The notes: generated by a model from the sequence alone, not told the origin. Counted from the first letter of the stretch, positions 41,948 to 54,398 are shown. The stretch: DNA of 64,000 nucleotides from Riptortus pedestris (GCA_019009955.1 CM032231.1:90094501-90158500); one strand, 5' to 3'. Translations and numbers: made by a program.

Positions 41948-42360
41948 GCGCTCTAGCAGTGACAGATTTTTTTATCGTTACCAACCACAATATTCAGACT
42001 TTTTATGTAAAACTAAAGAGTTCGTTAGTGGTTAAAATCAAACAATAAAGAGGGGGAGGTTTGAATTGGAGAATTCCGAAAATTCAACAAGTCTTCGTTA
42101 TTATATGTTAGACAAAAAATGTGACAGAATCCAAATTGTTTAGCTATTTATGTTCGACAATTGTTCCTCTTTATATTTTGACGTACATTTAATATTATGC
42201 GAATTATTTACACATCCTTTTTTTCAGCCGTCTATAAATCCCCACTTCCATTCATCAATTTTAGCTATAGAAATTATATGTGGTGAAAAGATCAATATTG
42301 CGTCATGCTGGCATATGGGAAATATGCTTAGTTTACGCATCTCCTGCCTCATGGACATTT
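41891..42360 (+). mobile_element. Family A element, 3' part after the family B insertion
   Basis: (TA)n, (TG)n, then GTTAGCGCTCTAGCAGTGAC and a diverged core. It ends GGGAAATATGCTTAGTTTAC, GCATCTCCTGCCTCATGGAC and ATTTT; the hairpin is decayed. Confidence 0.6.
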
Positions 42361-43072
42361 TGATTTTTGTAAAGATTATCTATTCCAGTGTGTCTAAAAT
42401 TCCTAAAATGGACATTAACCATTGTAACCATTAACCATGATAAAAATCATGCAGTATAATGTCTAGCCAGGGGAGCGTCTACTATCTAATAAATCCATAG
42501 TGTCTTCCAAAAATATTTGCAAATACTGAACTGCTCAATGTCTTGCTTTGAATACAAATGTTGTTGTCTTTAACCCTTTTTTTTCTCTAGCATCTCGTAA
42601 ATTTTGGGGAAGGCGTTGAGTAAAGTTAAGCTAGACGAATCTTCTTTAGCCTTCGTCGGCTTAGTAAAGAAAGAAACTACAGTTCTTCCAGCTCATTGAA
42701 ATAAGCCCATTCTCAAACATTTGACTTAAAGTCTTTCTGGGTAGACTTCTCAATATAATGATAGTTATAACCCTTGATTCTTTTCTATTCTTCAGCTAAT
42801 TTATTATTCGTGACTACTAATATGACTCCTATAAAAATGATATGTGCGAGTAGATTAGCATATTTCCTAAATCAAACTGTCTACATTTCCTTGTTTCTTT
42901 TTTCCACTTTTTATACGATATTTTAATTCTGTTTTCGTATAATTTTCCTCACTTTACTGATTGCGCTCCACGCTTTACTAAGAATTGTAAACAGTCTGAT
43001 TAAACAACGTGAAGCAATGATTAACATTTTTCAAATATCGGCTTCAAGATACCCGGCTAAGAAGTATATTTT
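42361..43072. other. Unannotated AT-rich stretch
   Basis: I see nothing recognisable here. Confidence 0.35.
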
Positions 43073-43191
43073 TTTTAGCAGATTTCCCTTAAGGGAAATT
43101 AGATATTGAGGTCGTACTCATGACGCGATTTTCGAAAAATTTCTTCAAATGCCCATCACTCCTACCCAGATGATGAAAATGAGGTCCGTTC

Positions 43192-43260
<69 letters not shown>

Positions 43261-43634
43261 TGTTAACGCACAAGTGGTCGCAGTTTTTATTTGATCGTTA
43301 CGAAACTCGATATTTAAACATTTTAAGCAAAAAGACAGATCAAGTTTGTAAACAGCTGAAATCGGACCAGCGGGAAGGGGGGAGGGGGTTTAGAACCAAT
43401 CTTATGAAAATTAAATTTACTATAAATATTGTTCTATACATTTATTCCCTATTTTGAATATTAACCGAGATGTTTGCATTTTTATTAAATATGGGCCGAT
43501 AACGGACGAGTGAGTTTCCCGCCAAAAGCTAGTTCGGCCGTAACTGTTCGGCTCTCGTATGGAGATTTCTGTATTATATAACTTTACGTGGGAAATCTGC
43601 TTAGTATACGCAGCCGCTGCATGACGGACTTTTT
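43073..43634 (+). mobile_element. Family A element, complete, type I
   Basis: TTTTAGCAGATTTCCCTTAA starts it, with one mismatch in the palindrome (GGGAAATTAG). (TA)n at 43197-43257. The 3' end is GGGAAATCTGCTTAGTATAC, GCAGCCGCTGCATGACGGAC, TTTTT. Confidence 0.8.
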
Positions 43635-44204
43635 CGTACTCAGACATGAATTTTGTAATTGGAGTTATGAATTGTTGGTTATGTAGTACCTCTCCAAATA
43701 AATGGGCTACCACGTGTAATGTGTCATGATAAGATCTAAACTTCCTTTTTTTTCTCCTTGAGTAGCTCCTTCTGAGTAGGTGGCTAATATACAACTTTGT
43801 CTTACATATTACCAATGTATCGTTTAAAATTGTAGATTTTTTTTCTTAAGGTCAAAATGAGACATAGAAGAGAGAATGTTCATTGAAGTGGTGCGAGTAT
43901 TTAATGTTAAATTATTGCATGTCACATCACTCTATCAAATGGAGTATACACAACCCCTAAAAAATTGTTTTTCTTCTCTACATTTATCTGTCAGTTTTTA
44001 ACATGTTTGGTTGTATTTTTCGTACTTCTACCTTTATAAAACTCACCCAGTAACCCATTCGACGTTTACTTTCCAAAATAACATGGTGACTCATATCTTT
44101 TCCAGAAATAATTTTTTCTTAAGGTACTCAGGGACTGCAGTAGAACTATCTAAGGGTTCTGTGGAATATAAGGAGTAGATGACAATAACCTTGGTCATTT
44201 CTAG
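43635..44204. other. Unannotated AT-rich stretch
   Basis: A minus-strand frame at 43420-43815 overlaps the family A 3' end and is not protein-like. Nothing else seen. Confidence 0.35.
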
Positions 44205-44254
44205 TGCGTGGGAAATCTGTTTAGTTTAGGAAACCCGTGTGTGATGGTCTGTTA
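44205..44254 (+). repeat. Family A 3' end remnant
   Basis: GTGGGAAATCTGTTTAGTTT, then GTGTGTGATGGTCTGTTA; the hairpin is degraded. Confidence 0.5.
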
Positions 44255-44399
44255 TTTATGAAGTAGTTGGTAAGGATGGTAAGTTTGCAAATTACAATAA
44301 GTTAAGTATTCATGATAAAATAGGAACATCGTAATTCTCTTTCCTGCCTTATGAAAGGTTTTGATTTCAACTGCGTCAAAATACTTTATATACACGTTT

Positions 44400-44940
44400 T
44401 TGTGACGCTCTAGCTGTCACAATTTTTTTCCTGGACGTAACCAAACTCGGTATTTAAATTATTAAATATAGATCGAGTTTTTTAAAGCCAGAATTGGATC
44501 AATTGGGGAGGGGGGGGGAGTTGAAGAAAGAATTTCAAAATATTCTAAATATCTCTGTTATTATTCTTCTGATTGAAAAATGATATACAACCAATCTTAT
44601 TTTACAGGTAATATAATCGGACAAGAGGGAGGGGGGTTTAAAGGGGAGAATTTTCGAAAATTCAACATATCTCCGTTACTATACGTCGGATCGAAAAATC
44701 GTATAGAACCACTCTGATTGAAATTGAATGATCTATAAATATTGATATATACATTTTTCCTCTATCTTGAATATTAACCTAAATACATACGTTTTCTTTA
44801 GTATTCAGCCTTCACGACAACCTCCACCCGCCACTCCTGTATTATTAACAATAATCATTTATATGATGAATCATATTATTCAAAGCTCAAATAGTAAATA
44901 TCGTTTTCATTGAACTTTTACTGTGTGAGATGTTTAAAAT
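44400..44940 (+). mobile_element. Family A core fragment with an internal duplication, type III
   Basis: GACGCTCTAGCTGTCACAAT begins the post-TA core. The block GG(G)n...ATCTCTGTTATTATTC...GATTGAAAAATG occurs at 44500-44610 and again at 44625-44715 (ATCTCCGTTACTATACGTCG). The type III module follows (ACCCGCCACTCCTGTATTAT). The 5' end is missing. Confidence 0.55.
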
Positions 44941-46073
44941 ATCTTAAATAAATGATATAATTTTTAAATTCTCAAGATCACATTCAAAGCTTTTTTAAGA
45001 ATAATTATTTTAGAAAGAAAAATATAATAATTTCACAAATTATCAACTCTCAGGAGAATGTGATTAATGTAAGTCATAACACATGTTGTAATATTGTTTT
45101 TTTTTTTCGAAAAACATAATATTAGTTTCGAATTTCAATCTATACATCAAATGTTGTCGGACAGTTCCTAAAAGGAATTTGATAATTTGACAAGATAATG
45201 CAGGTGTTTGATGTTAATAGATATATATATTTTAACTTAACAATGGCAGATAATAGTTATATTAAACGTAAATTCATTAATATTCTCCCAGTCACTACAT
45301 TTTACTTCACAAGTGCAACGAGAGCATTGTTTTACATATAGGCGAATTATGGAATGTGATAAATATAGATGAAGTATTCAGTGGTGCTGTTAATAAATTC
45401 TTTATATTTCCACGGGAAACCATTTGTATTTGAACCATCGACTGGGGGTAACACGGCTAGCCTTTAAATAAAATCCCAGTTGTATAAATTGAAAATACAT
45501 TGAATAGAGATTGTGCGCCGATTGCGTAGTAACAAGGGGCGTTATAAATATTTCGGTTCAATTCCTCAAATGACTGCTATATTGTACCTCCATGTTACTG
45601 CCAGCCTTAAAGGCTATGAATCCAAAATAGGCTCATTTGCATGAGAATGACACTGACATTCGTCTTCGCATACTGAATTGGAGCGACAACTCTATGGATT
45701 TCTAGCAACAAGATTCTCTTTTGAGCCCGGCCATTTGCACTACAATATCATCTTTCACTCAGGTGCCTCCGCCACATTCATCCAGAGGACTAGATACATT
45801 CAGAATATCAGATAAGCCCCACTACTTCATACACACGAGTCGTTTGATTATACAGACACGTGATCAAACTAGCTAGTTGGTTACAAGCGTGAATTCCAGT
45901 TGATTAATTGCAAATCCCTTTACATATATAGGTCCTATTGTTCCCAAATTAATTCCACTATATTCTTGCTAGAGTTCACTCTTTGACACTCAACGAGTTA
46001 AGGATTCTCCAGATCTTACAAAGACATTGGGCAAATGGACAATTAGTGGTTTATACTCATGTTAAATATATTT
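44941..46073. other. Unannotated AT-rich stretch
   Basis: I see nothing recognisable here. Confidence 0.35.
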
Positions 46074-46300
46074 ATGTATTATTATTTATAACGCCCACTT
46101 TCTGCAACTGAGGCTAATTGGGACGGGTTATCTGCAGGTTACCACCCTTTTCTAGCCAGGGTGGGATACTTAGGATGTTATTTAATGAATTCCATCACTA
46201 AAGAATTGCCTTTGCCCAGGCGAGAATCGAACTCGTCACTCTAGGTTTACCATGTAAGATTAAGGTCAACGCTTTAACTCACAGGACTTACCTGAGCCCC
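46074..46300 (-). mobile_element. tRNA-derived SINE, full length
   Basis: The best-preserved copy. On the minus strand GGGGCTCAGGTAAGTCCTGT precedes the A-box region; the B box GAGTTCGATTCTCGCC lies at 46224-46239. Then come the body GGCTAGAAAAGGGTGGTAAC and the tail. Confidence 0.85.
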
Positions 46301-46384
46301 TTAAAAATAATAGATTAGCGTATTGTTAAAATAAAATGTGTTGGGCGTATGGTATGCTTAAAACTAGGTAAAAAAGAAGATAAG

Positions 46385-46503
46385 AAATTCATTAAATAAC
46401 ATCCTAAAATCCCACCCTGGCTAGAAAAGGGTAGTAACCTATAGATAACCCGTCCCAATTAGCCTGAGTTGCATAAAGTAGACGTTAATAAATAATAAAA
46501 AGA
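46385..46503 (+). repeat. SINE fragment, 3' half
   Basis: ATTCATTAAATAACATCCTA, GGCTAGAAAAGGGTAGTAAC and the tail TTAATAAATAATAAAAAG. It is inverted relative to the full copy 85 bp upstream. Confidence 0.75.
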
Positions 46504-46604
46504 AGAAGAAGATATTACTCTATCCAATTTTAGTATTATAAAAAAAAAGAGAAGATATATAGAGTGAAAATATTAGGAAGGAATCTGATAAAAATGATTG
46601 GTTT

Positions 46605-46653
<49 letters not shown>

Positions 46654-47553
46654 ATGTATATATACAGTTGCTTTGGGGCGAAATATCCTACAAATTTAAA
46701 AATTAGTTCTTTCCTCTTCGCCTACAAAGTTCCTAATTCCTTGAGTGGACATTTCTTTATGCAAAGGACGTTTAAGTATAGTTACGATGAATTAAAAAGT
46801 TGCTGAAACTAGCTCCTGCGTGTACGATAATATACATACCAATAAATTATACCAATGAAGGAAAATCAGTAAATAAAGAGAAGAAATAAATGGCCATCTT
46901 CAGAGAAAGGATAGGGAGCTTAAAAACAAAAACGTTGAAACTGATTGTATTGTGGTGTAGCTTAGAGAATGAAGTGTACTGGCACTCCAGTTATTTGCTA
47001 GAACACACTTTAAGACTATAGTCCTATAATAAATTCATTTGATCCATTAAGTACACCTTAAAACGTTGGCAACGTGGGTCTACCCACCGTAATTCATCAC
47101 AAGTATGTTGGTTTACGTTTAATCTTCATTTTTTTTTTGTTATTTTTAGGCCCTTGTCCTTAGGAAAGAAAAAACAAAGAGGTGAAGCAAGCTTCACGTC
47201 ATTCTGTAGTATACGGCCTTACCCATGATATTATCACTTTAATGTAGTCCGGACCAGAAAACTTGGACCCAGGGGAGTTTCCTACTACATTTACAGTTTT
47301 ATATACTTCGAAATTACCCTCAAATAAGCTAAAATCAATAAGTTAATAAAAACTTCGTATTTAAACTCAAAAATATTCACTGGGGAGGGGGTATTCGTAA
47401 TTAACATTTTTTTTTTTTACACTAGACTAAATTATACATATGAGGAGAAGGTCGAATATTATTTTTTTTAATGTATAATGACTACTTACTTGAATTGGAA
47501 CAGAACTCAATCTGTTTGTTTTGTGCTTACAATGATTTATTATTTCCGATTTG
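46504..47553. other. Unannotated AT-rich stretch with a (TA)n tract
   Basis: A TA-rich tract at 46604-46665 is the only repeat noted. Confidence 0.35.
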
Positions 47554-47655
47554 TTTTAGTAGATTTCCCTTAAGGTACTCATGGCACGATTTTCGAAAAT
47601 GTTCTTCAAATGTCCATCGATCCTACCCAGGAGATGACGAAAATGAGGTCCGTTC

Positions 47656-47711
<56 letters not shown>

Positions 47712-48155
47712 CTGTTAACGCTCTAGCGGTCGCAATTTTTGTTTGATCGTTACCAAACTCGATATTTAAATGTTTTATGCAAAAAGACAGATCTAGTTCG
47801 TTAATGGCTGAAATCGGAACAGTGGAATGGGGGTTTAGAGGGGGATTTTTGAAAATTCGAAATATCTCCGTTTCCATACGTTGGATTAAAAATTTGTAAT
47901 GATCCAATCATATTGAAAATTAAATTTACTATAAATATTGTTCTATACATTTATTCTCTATCTTGAATATTAACCGAGATATTTGCATTTTTATTAAATT
48001 TGGGCCGATAACGGACGACGGGGAGACTAAGTTCCCTCCAAAAGCCAATTCGGCCCTTTGCCGTAACTGTTCGGCTCTCGTATAGAGATTTCTCTATTGT
48101 ATAATGTCACGTGGGAAATCTGCTTAGTTTACGCAGCCTCTGCGTGACGGACTTT
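47554..48155 (+). mobile_element. Family A element, type I, small 5' deletion
   Basis: TTTTAGTAGATTTCCCTTAA is followed directly by GGTACTCATG, so the second half of the 5' palindrome and the next bases are deleted. (TA)n at 47661-47707. The 3' end is GCAGCCTCTGCGTGACGGAC, TTT. Confidence 0.75.
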
Positions 48156-48368
48156 CATTTCATAAATTTCATTCATTTGGCGGCCCATATATAATATTCA
48201 TGAGATTTCCCCTGATTTAATCTATTTGATATTACAATTATTTTTCATTTTTTTAATTTTGTAGATGTATAATAATAATGTATTATTCTTTCCCCTTCAA
48301 CTCATAAATTTTCTTCTTTTTTTTGCCCTGAGAAATAAAACTGACATATTTATAACAGCAGTAAATGA

Positions 48369-48821
48369 AAAAGTCCGTCACGTAGGGGCTGCGTAAACTA
48401 AGCAGATTTCCCACGTGATGTTTTGCATTAGAGAAATTTCACGAGAGCCAAGCAGTTAAAGAAACGGCCGAACTAGATTTTGGCGGGAAAGTCACTTGTC
48501 CGTTAGCCGCCCAGATTTAATAAAAATGCAAATATCTCGGTTAATATTCAAGATAGAGAATAAATGTATATAATAATATTTATAGTAAATTTAATTTGCA
48601 ATAAGATTGATTCTGTACAATTTTTCGATCCGACGTATAGTAACATAGATATTTCGAATTTTTGAAAATCCTCTTCTCTAAACCCCCCCTCTCACTGGTC
48701 CGATTTCAGCGGTTAACGAACTTGATCTTTCTTTTTACATAAAACGACTAAATATTAAGTTTGGTAACGATCAAACAAAAATTGCGACCGCTACAGCCGT
48801 AACAGACAAATATATAGATAG

Positions 48822-48867
<46 letters not shown>

Positions 48868-49170
48868 TTTTGAACGGACCTCATTTTCCCACGGCAGTGT
48901 TTGTTGGAAGTGAAGAATGTTTACTTGGAGAGAGAGAAAAAACGTCCAATTCTTCACAATTTGTTTATTTCAGCGCTAAGCGCTTTCAAAGACTAATGTC
49001 TCCATCTTCAGAGCTACTTGCATGCGCTCATTGGGAAAGACAGCAAGCGACTCTACCTCATTTTCGTCATCTACTAGGTAGGATCGATGGACATTTGAAG
49101 AAAAATTTCGAAAATTCCGTCATGAGTACAACCTCAATAGCTGATTTCCCTTAAGGGAAATCTGCTAAAA
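48369..49170 (-). mobile_element. Family A element, type I, carrying a 166-bp insert
   Basis: AAGTCCGTCACGTAGGGGCT at the left end and an intact 5' palindrome at the right (49143-49162). (TA)n at 48829-48864. The insert lies at 48889-49054. Confidence 0.8.
48889..49054. mobile_element. Short insertion (family C) with 11-bp target duplication
   Basis: ACCTCATTTTC flanks it at 48878-48888 and 49055-49065. The insert contains TTCAGCGCTAAGCGCTTTCA and TCTCCATCTTCAGAGCTACT. This architecture recurs at 60894-60992. It may be the 3' region of a larger retroelement. Confidence 0.6.
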
Positions 49171-49812
49171 GTAACACAGATTTGTCAGTGTTCCTAAATA
49201 GTTTCTTACAATGTAAATAACAATAGGACTTTTTCGTAAAAATTGTAATATTTAATTTTAGACGGCTTCTGAACAAAAATAAATTTAAAAAAAACTTTCT
49301 GGGACATACATGACATGGAGTTAAGCAACGGAACCAGAAGTAAAACATTTGTTTTCAGGGTTAAGGTTTTGTGTGCTATAGCTTTAGAACTAAATGAAAT
49401 TGTACACCAATTTCCAAACTTCAAGATAAACACAAACCCTTTTACATCTGACCTGTTACACAAAACTGGCTCCGAACCCCTTTCAGTTAGACCAAACTGT
49501 ATTTCACTCCCAGCGATAGATTAATGGAGTGAACTTGGGAGAAACAGGTATATCTTAGTGTGATGTTAATGCCACTCTCGCATTTGAAACTGGGAAAAAT
49601 ATCTGAAACAACAATAGTACTGTATGCATAACGGATTGCTTATTTTACAGTTTTTCAATTCGGTACTCAATAAGAGAGATACTGATAGATACTACATAGT
49701 ATCAGTTATTCGTAATATCATGAAGTGAACATGAATGTATGTATGAAATGAATCAATTGAAAACATACAAAAAAACGATGTAATGGATAGGTTTATATTT
49801 TATTAAAAAAAA
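49171..49812. other. Unannotated stretch
   Basis: Overlapping frames on both strands at 49206-49524 show no recognised features. It could be an unidentified repeat. Confidence 0.35.
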
Positions 49813-50291
49813 AAAGTCCGTCACGCAGGGGCTGCGTTAACTAAGCAAATTTCCCACGTGCGCCACGTATTTGCATTTATCTCAAAACTTAAAAGTTCAA
49901 TGAGAACAATATTTGGTATTTAAGCTTCAAATAAATTGCTTCATAACATAATAGAATATTGAAAATATGAGATGAGTAGGAGTGGGGCTTTACTGAAGAC
50001 CGAAAACTAAAAAATGCAAATATCTCAGTAAATAATCAAGATAGTGAAAACATGTACATAACAACATTTATAGAACATTACATTTGCAATAAGATTGGTT
50101 CTATACAATTTTTCGATCCGACGCATAATAACGGAGATATTAAGAATTTTCGAAATTCTCCCCCTCTAAACCCCCCTTCCCCCTTGTCCGATTTCAGCCT
50201 TTAACGAACTTGATTTGTTTTTGTATAAAACGATTATATATCAATTTTGGTAACGAAAAAACAAAAATTGATATCACTGGACTGGTAACAG

Positions 50292-50359
<68 letters not shown>

Positions 50360-50482
50360 TTGAACGGACCTCATTTTCGTCATCTCCTGGGTAGGATCGA
50401 TGGACATTTGAAGAAAAATTTCGAAAATCGCGTCATGAGTACAACCTCAATAGCTGATTTCCCCTAAGGAAAATCTGCTAAT
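49813..50482 (-). mobile_element. Family A element, type III, complete
   Basis: AAGTCCGTCACGCAGGGGCT at the left. The type III module contains AGTTCAATGAGAACAATATT and GAGTAGGAGTGGGGCTTTAC. (TA)n at 50296-50355. The 5' end is slightly decayed (CCCCTAAGGAAAATCTGCTA). Confidence 0.75.
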
Positions 50483-51355
50483 ATTAAAACTAGGTAACAC
50501 CGTAAATTTGCGTTACACATTTTGTAAGATAAGATTACATGTAAAACGAGCTATCTCAGGCACATAATATATTAAACACATTCGTACACTAGATTAAAGA
50601 TAAATATGTAATACAAAAATTTATTTTACAATATCGGTTTTCCCCCAAAATGATTTAAAGAGAATTAATGCCTTGTCTTCTTTTTATTTAAAATTATATG
50701 CCGTTGGGTAAGTTGAAATTTTCTTGAAGTCTGTACTTATTCAGGAGATGTTTATTAGTCAGGTAATCGTTAACAGCATGTACTTATAGCAGTGTACAAG
50801 GTTTTAATGTATTCGTTTATATATTCTTCAAATTTTATGGCGTTGGTCACCACTAAAAAAATATTTATTTCGGTGAAAACGTTATTTCAACTGCCCTACA
50901 TGTTTCGTGGCTTATTTTCTACCTTTTCAGTGGCCATTTCTTTAAAAAAAAAATATTAATAACATTAATTAAACCTTCCCTTAATAATTATTTTGCTATA
51001 TATATTGTATTAGTAGGTGTCTACTATTTATATATTGATATATTTATTAAATCTAATTATAAATTGCCACTTACATTTCTGAAGTGCTCGTTTACCTTTT
51101 AAATTACGTTGCGACTGTCCTCACAGAGGAGGTAGATGATACTGAGAGGTTCCCGAGGTAAATAATATTGCGTCCAGAATAAGAGAAATGTTTTCGTTTT
51201 TTAATGTTTCTAGGCTCCCAGACTTTCTGGTCCATTTTGCTTCCTAACTTGATCTTTAGGTTCATTTGTCACGTTACATAAAAAGTTTCTTAAAGCTCAA
51301 CCAGACATTCTTGTCACTAAAGTTTTAACACACACACACACACACACATACCCAG

Positions 51356-51357
<2 letters not shown>
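50483..51357. other. Unannotated AT-rich stretch
   Basis: A short (CA)n run at 51330-51348 precedes a (TA)n tract. Nothing else. Confidence 0.35.
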
Positions 51358-51416
<59 letters not shown>

Positions 51417-51422
<6 letters not shown>

Positions 51423-52382
51423 TAGCTCAGATACCCGGCTTGCCCGGGAATTCATTTGAGGCTGAATGGTGATGGTATTTTTTTGGCAAGGCTTTACTTT
51501 GCACAATATTTTGACATTTACCCGTCCCAGTGTTTAGGGTTAGTACCCGTCGTTTCTGTGGATTTGTTAATAATAATATTAATTTGTTATGTAAGACTTC
51601 ACTGTCCTCCATATTGTCATATTTCCCGTTTCCTGTGCATTATGCATAGATTTGAATTATTAAGGACAAAATATTAACATTCATTTGAATTAATTTTTCC
51701 AGGTGAGGTACCTGGTAGTTCATATTGAAAAGAATTGTTGAGCAAATTTCTCTAAATAACAATATAAACAACTTTTGTTATGTGCATATTTGCCGAAACC
51801 CCAATAAGAAACGAAATATCATTATTATTAATTTCAGGCCTCCCTTATAACCCGTACTCCTGCCCGTCCCTACAAATGTTAGTATGGCTTATTATAAGGA
51901 AGGTTGTAGTGCTAATACACGTACCGAGTGTTTTATTTAGTTCGGTGAGTCTTTTGTGCCATTTAAAATTGTTGGATCCCGGTCTACTTTTTAGTTCATA
52001 TCTCGTTTATACTTTTTTATACGACAAAAATGAATATAACAAAAGTTACTTTAAATAACAAAATAAACAACTTTTGTTATGTGCATAATTGCCGAAAATG
52101 CAATAGGAAACGAAATATCGCTATTCTAATTTCAGGCCTCCCTTATAATACCCACTCCTGTTCGTCTCAGAGAATATTAACATAGCCTAAAGTATAAGTT
52201 GGGTTAGTAGTAATATACATACCAAGTTTCATAAACTTCGGTTCAGCCGTTTATGCGTGAAAAGGTTACAAACAAACAAACAGACACGAAAGAAACAAAA
52301 TGCAGTTATGGTGTCTATGACATGTGAAACGAAAAGTTATCGTGAAAATTCGCGAAAAAATCAATGTACAGACAGAGGTTAC

Positions 52383-52440
<58 letters not shown>
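51417..52440 (+). mobile_element. Family B element with two tandem units
   Basis: Preceded by (TA)n at 51358-51416. AAAACTAGCTCAGATACCCG begins it. Tandem units lie near 51750 and 52047. It ends GTACAGACAGAGGTTACAAT and (TA)n at 52388-52441. Confidence 0.75.
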
Positions 52441-52441
<1 letters not shown>

Positions 52442-52444
<3 letters not shown>

Positions 52445-52977
52445 AGAGGGAACTGTTAGAGGGAAGATATTGAATTATAGTTGCTTAGCTAGAAGGAGAG
52501 AGCGAGCTCTGAAAGCACCCTGCTCACCTGTTGTTACAACATAACGGCCTCTGTTCATTGTTCCTTCCTCATTTTCTTGCCTCCAAGGTGCCAGCAACTG
52601 TAATTTATCGACATGATGGGTATGAATCCTTCGGGGAAAATGGGACCTATTAAAGCACAAATTGCTCCCCGAGAGTGTGCACGAGAGGTTCAACTAACCT
52701 CTAAGGAACGTTCCCTGGAAATTGTATATTCTTTGGAGAAATTCAAGTTTTTTTTTTTTATGTTTGGTAATTGTTTCATTATTTTTATTCAGGAACAAAA
52801 TATAATGTATAAAAAGAAGTGGTAGAAAACCAGTCTTATCAGGATTTCGGACTAGTATTAGAATTCTATAGAATGCCTTAAGCACGATTTCATATCATTT
52901 TTTTAACTTTTATTTTTATTTCCAGTTTCATTGAATTTATATCCCACTCAAATAATTTTATAGTCGTTCTAGAGTAG
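52442..52977. other. Unannotated stretch
   Basis: Short frames on both strands at 52475-52885 are not recognised. Confidence 0.35.
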
Positions 52978-53335
52978 TTTTTATAAATATTGATATATAC
53001 ATTTATTCTCTATCTTGAATATTAACCGAGATATTTGCGTTTTTATGAAGTCTGTGGTCGGGTATAGTTCGGATTAGCTCGGCCATTTCCGTCAGTACTC
53101 GGCTCAGTTGGAGGCTTCTTCTAACCTTATCTGTCGTTTCTAACCTTACCTTACCTTCGTTACTTTGTGAGATTTATGCAAATACGTTCTGCTCATCCGC
53201 CCCCCCCTTATTCAGTTTTTGGACTACTAAAATTTGAGTTATTAAAATATAAATTATTCTTACAATTCAGAAGCCGTTTCAGTTGGGAATTTATTTTAAT
53301 TAACTGAAAGATTTCTCATTACCGTTTGTATTTAA
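52978..53335 (+). mobile_element. Family A element, 3' part (type II), split by piggyBac
   Basis: It contains CATTTATTCTCTATCTTGAA, AAATACGTTCTGCTCATCCG and ACTACTAAAATTTGAGTTAT. The 5' half is absent. It continues at 54403. Confidence 0.75.
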
Positions 53336-54398
53336 CCCTCGGTCGGGCGCGTCAAGAATATTTCGCCATCGGGAGCGTGTATCTCACAGATCATCCTCAA
53401 CCGTTTTTACGGAAATACAGTTTTTTAATCTATATTTTGCTCTAAAATGTTCAGCGTTTGATTAGAAACCATAAAAGAGGAAGTATTTGTTTAAAATAAG
53501 TAAATAATTTTTAAAATTGACAAGTATTATAATATAAAGAAACGGTGGACGACAACTTTTAAAATATAATTAAAAAACACAAATATCAAAAGGAATTGTT
53601 TAAACGCACATGCCTCAATTATACATATTTTATTTCAATTTGTGAAAAATATAAAAAAATTATCTATATATAACTTCAATCAAAAATAAGTAGATAAGTA
53701 GTTAGATAAGACTTAATGAAAATCATCAACAAATTTTAAAAATACCAGATTAATTGTTATTTCTTTTGCAGAGATGCATTACAATTAGGACAAAGCATGG
53801 AACTATGTTGTTAACAAATTTTGTTTTTGCAAATCTCACAACAGTAATTAGTACACCTACATTTATTTTCAGTTTTGCTTGGTTCACATCATTTTCTTTT
53901 GTTCGTTGTAGCGGAGGCCTTTTTTTATGCTGTTCTGTACTTGAGTTCAATGTATGCTCCAATGAGCTAGTGTACTCTTATGAGTCTCTGTAGTCTTAAA
54001 GTTTCGTCCTTAGTTCGGTTGGTAAACGTCTACTATTGTCACTGCGTCGTGCAATATATCCTTGTACAAGTTCTTTTGAAAGCTCATGTTTGAGCAAAAT
54101 AATAGAATAATAGGTTTATATGATTCCATTTAATAAAGAGAAACTTAATTGATGTACATATTTATGAAATAAAGATATCAAAAAAACTTACGAGATCGGG
54201 CGCGTGGTATCTAGGAGATACAATTTAATGACAGGTGAAACTGACGACTCCGTTAAACACAGTGACTCAACATACCTTGAGGGGGAGTTCTCTAAAACAC
54301 ATAACTCGAAGCACTACAACACCACTCTATGCTAGGAGGTGTGGCAAATATTTTTTCTAGAAACTGTGTATCTGAGAGATCACGCGCCCGACGGAGGG
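53336..54398 (-). mobile_element. piggyBac-type element inserted in family A
   Basis: The 1063-bp unit is flanked by TTAA (53332-53335 and 54399-54402). The 17-bp inverted ends differ at one base: CCCTCGGTCGGGCGCGT at the left, CCCTCCGTCGGGCGCGT when the right is read inward. Subterminal copies of ATCGGGCGCGT and GTATCTnnnAGATnC lie inside both ends. Non-autonomous: only a decayed transposase tail is visible, read on the minus strand. Confidence 0.85.
53757..53888 (-). pseudogene. Cys-rich transposase tail fragment in the piggyBac element
   Basis: One minus frame reads NKCRCTNYCCEICKNKIC, a stop, then QHSSMLCPNCNASLQKK and a stop. Repeated C-x2-C pairs plus a His fit the zinc-binding tail of a piggyBac transposase, lying close to one inverted repeat as expected for a C-terminus. 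The overlapping longer frames on either strand are shadows. Confidence 0.45.

Noticed and set aside
53754..53993. 79-codon plus-strand frame as a membrane protein gene
   Set aside because: It is antisense to the Cys-rich transposase fragment inside the piggyBac element; its hydrophobic look is a shadow effect.
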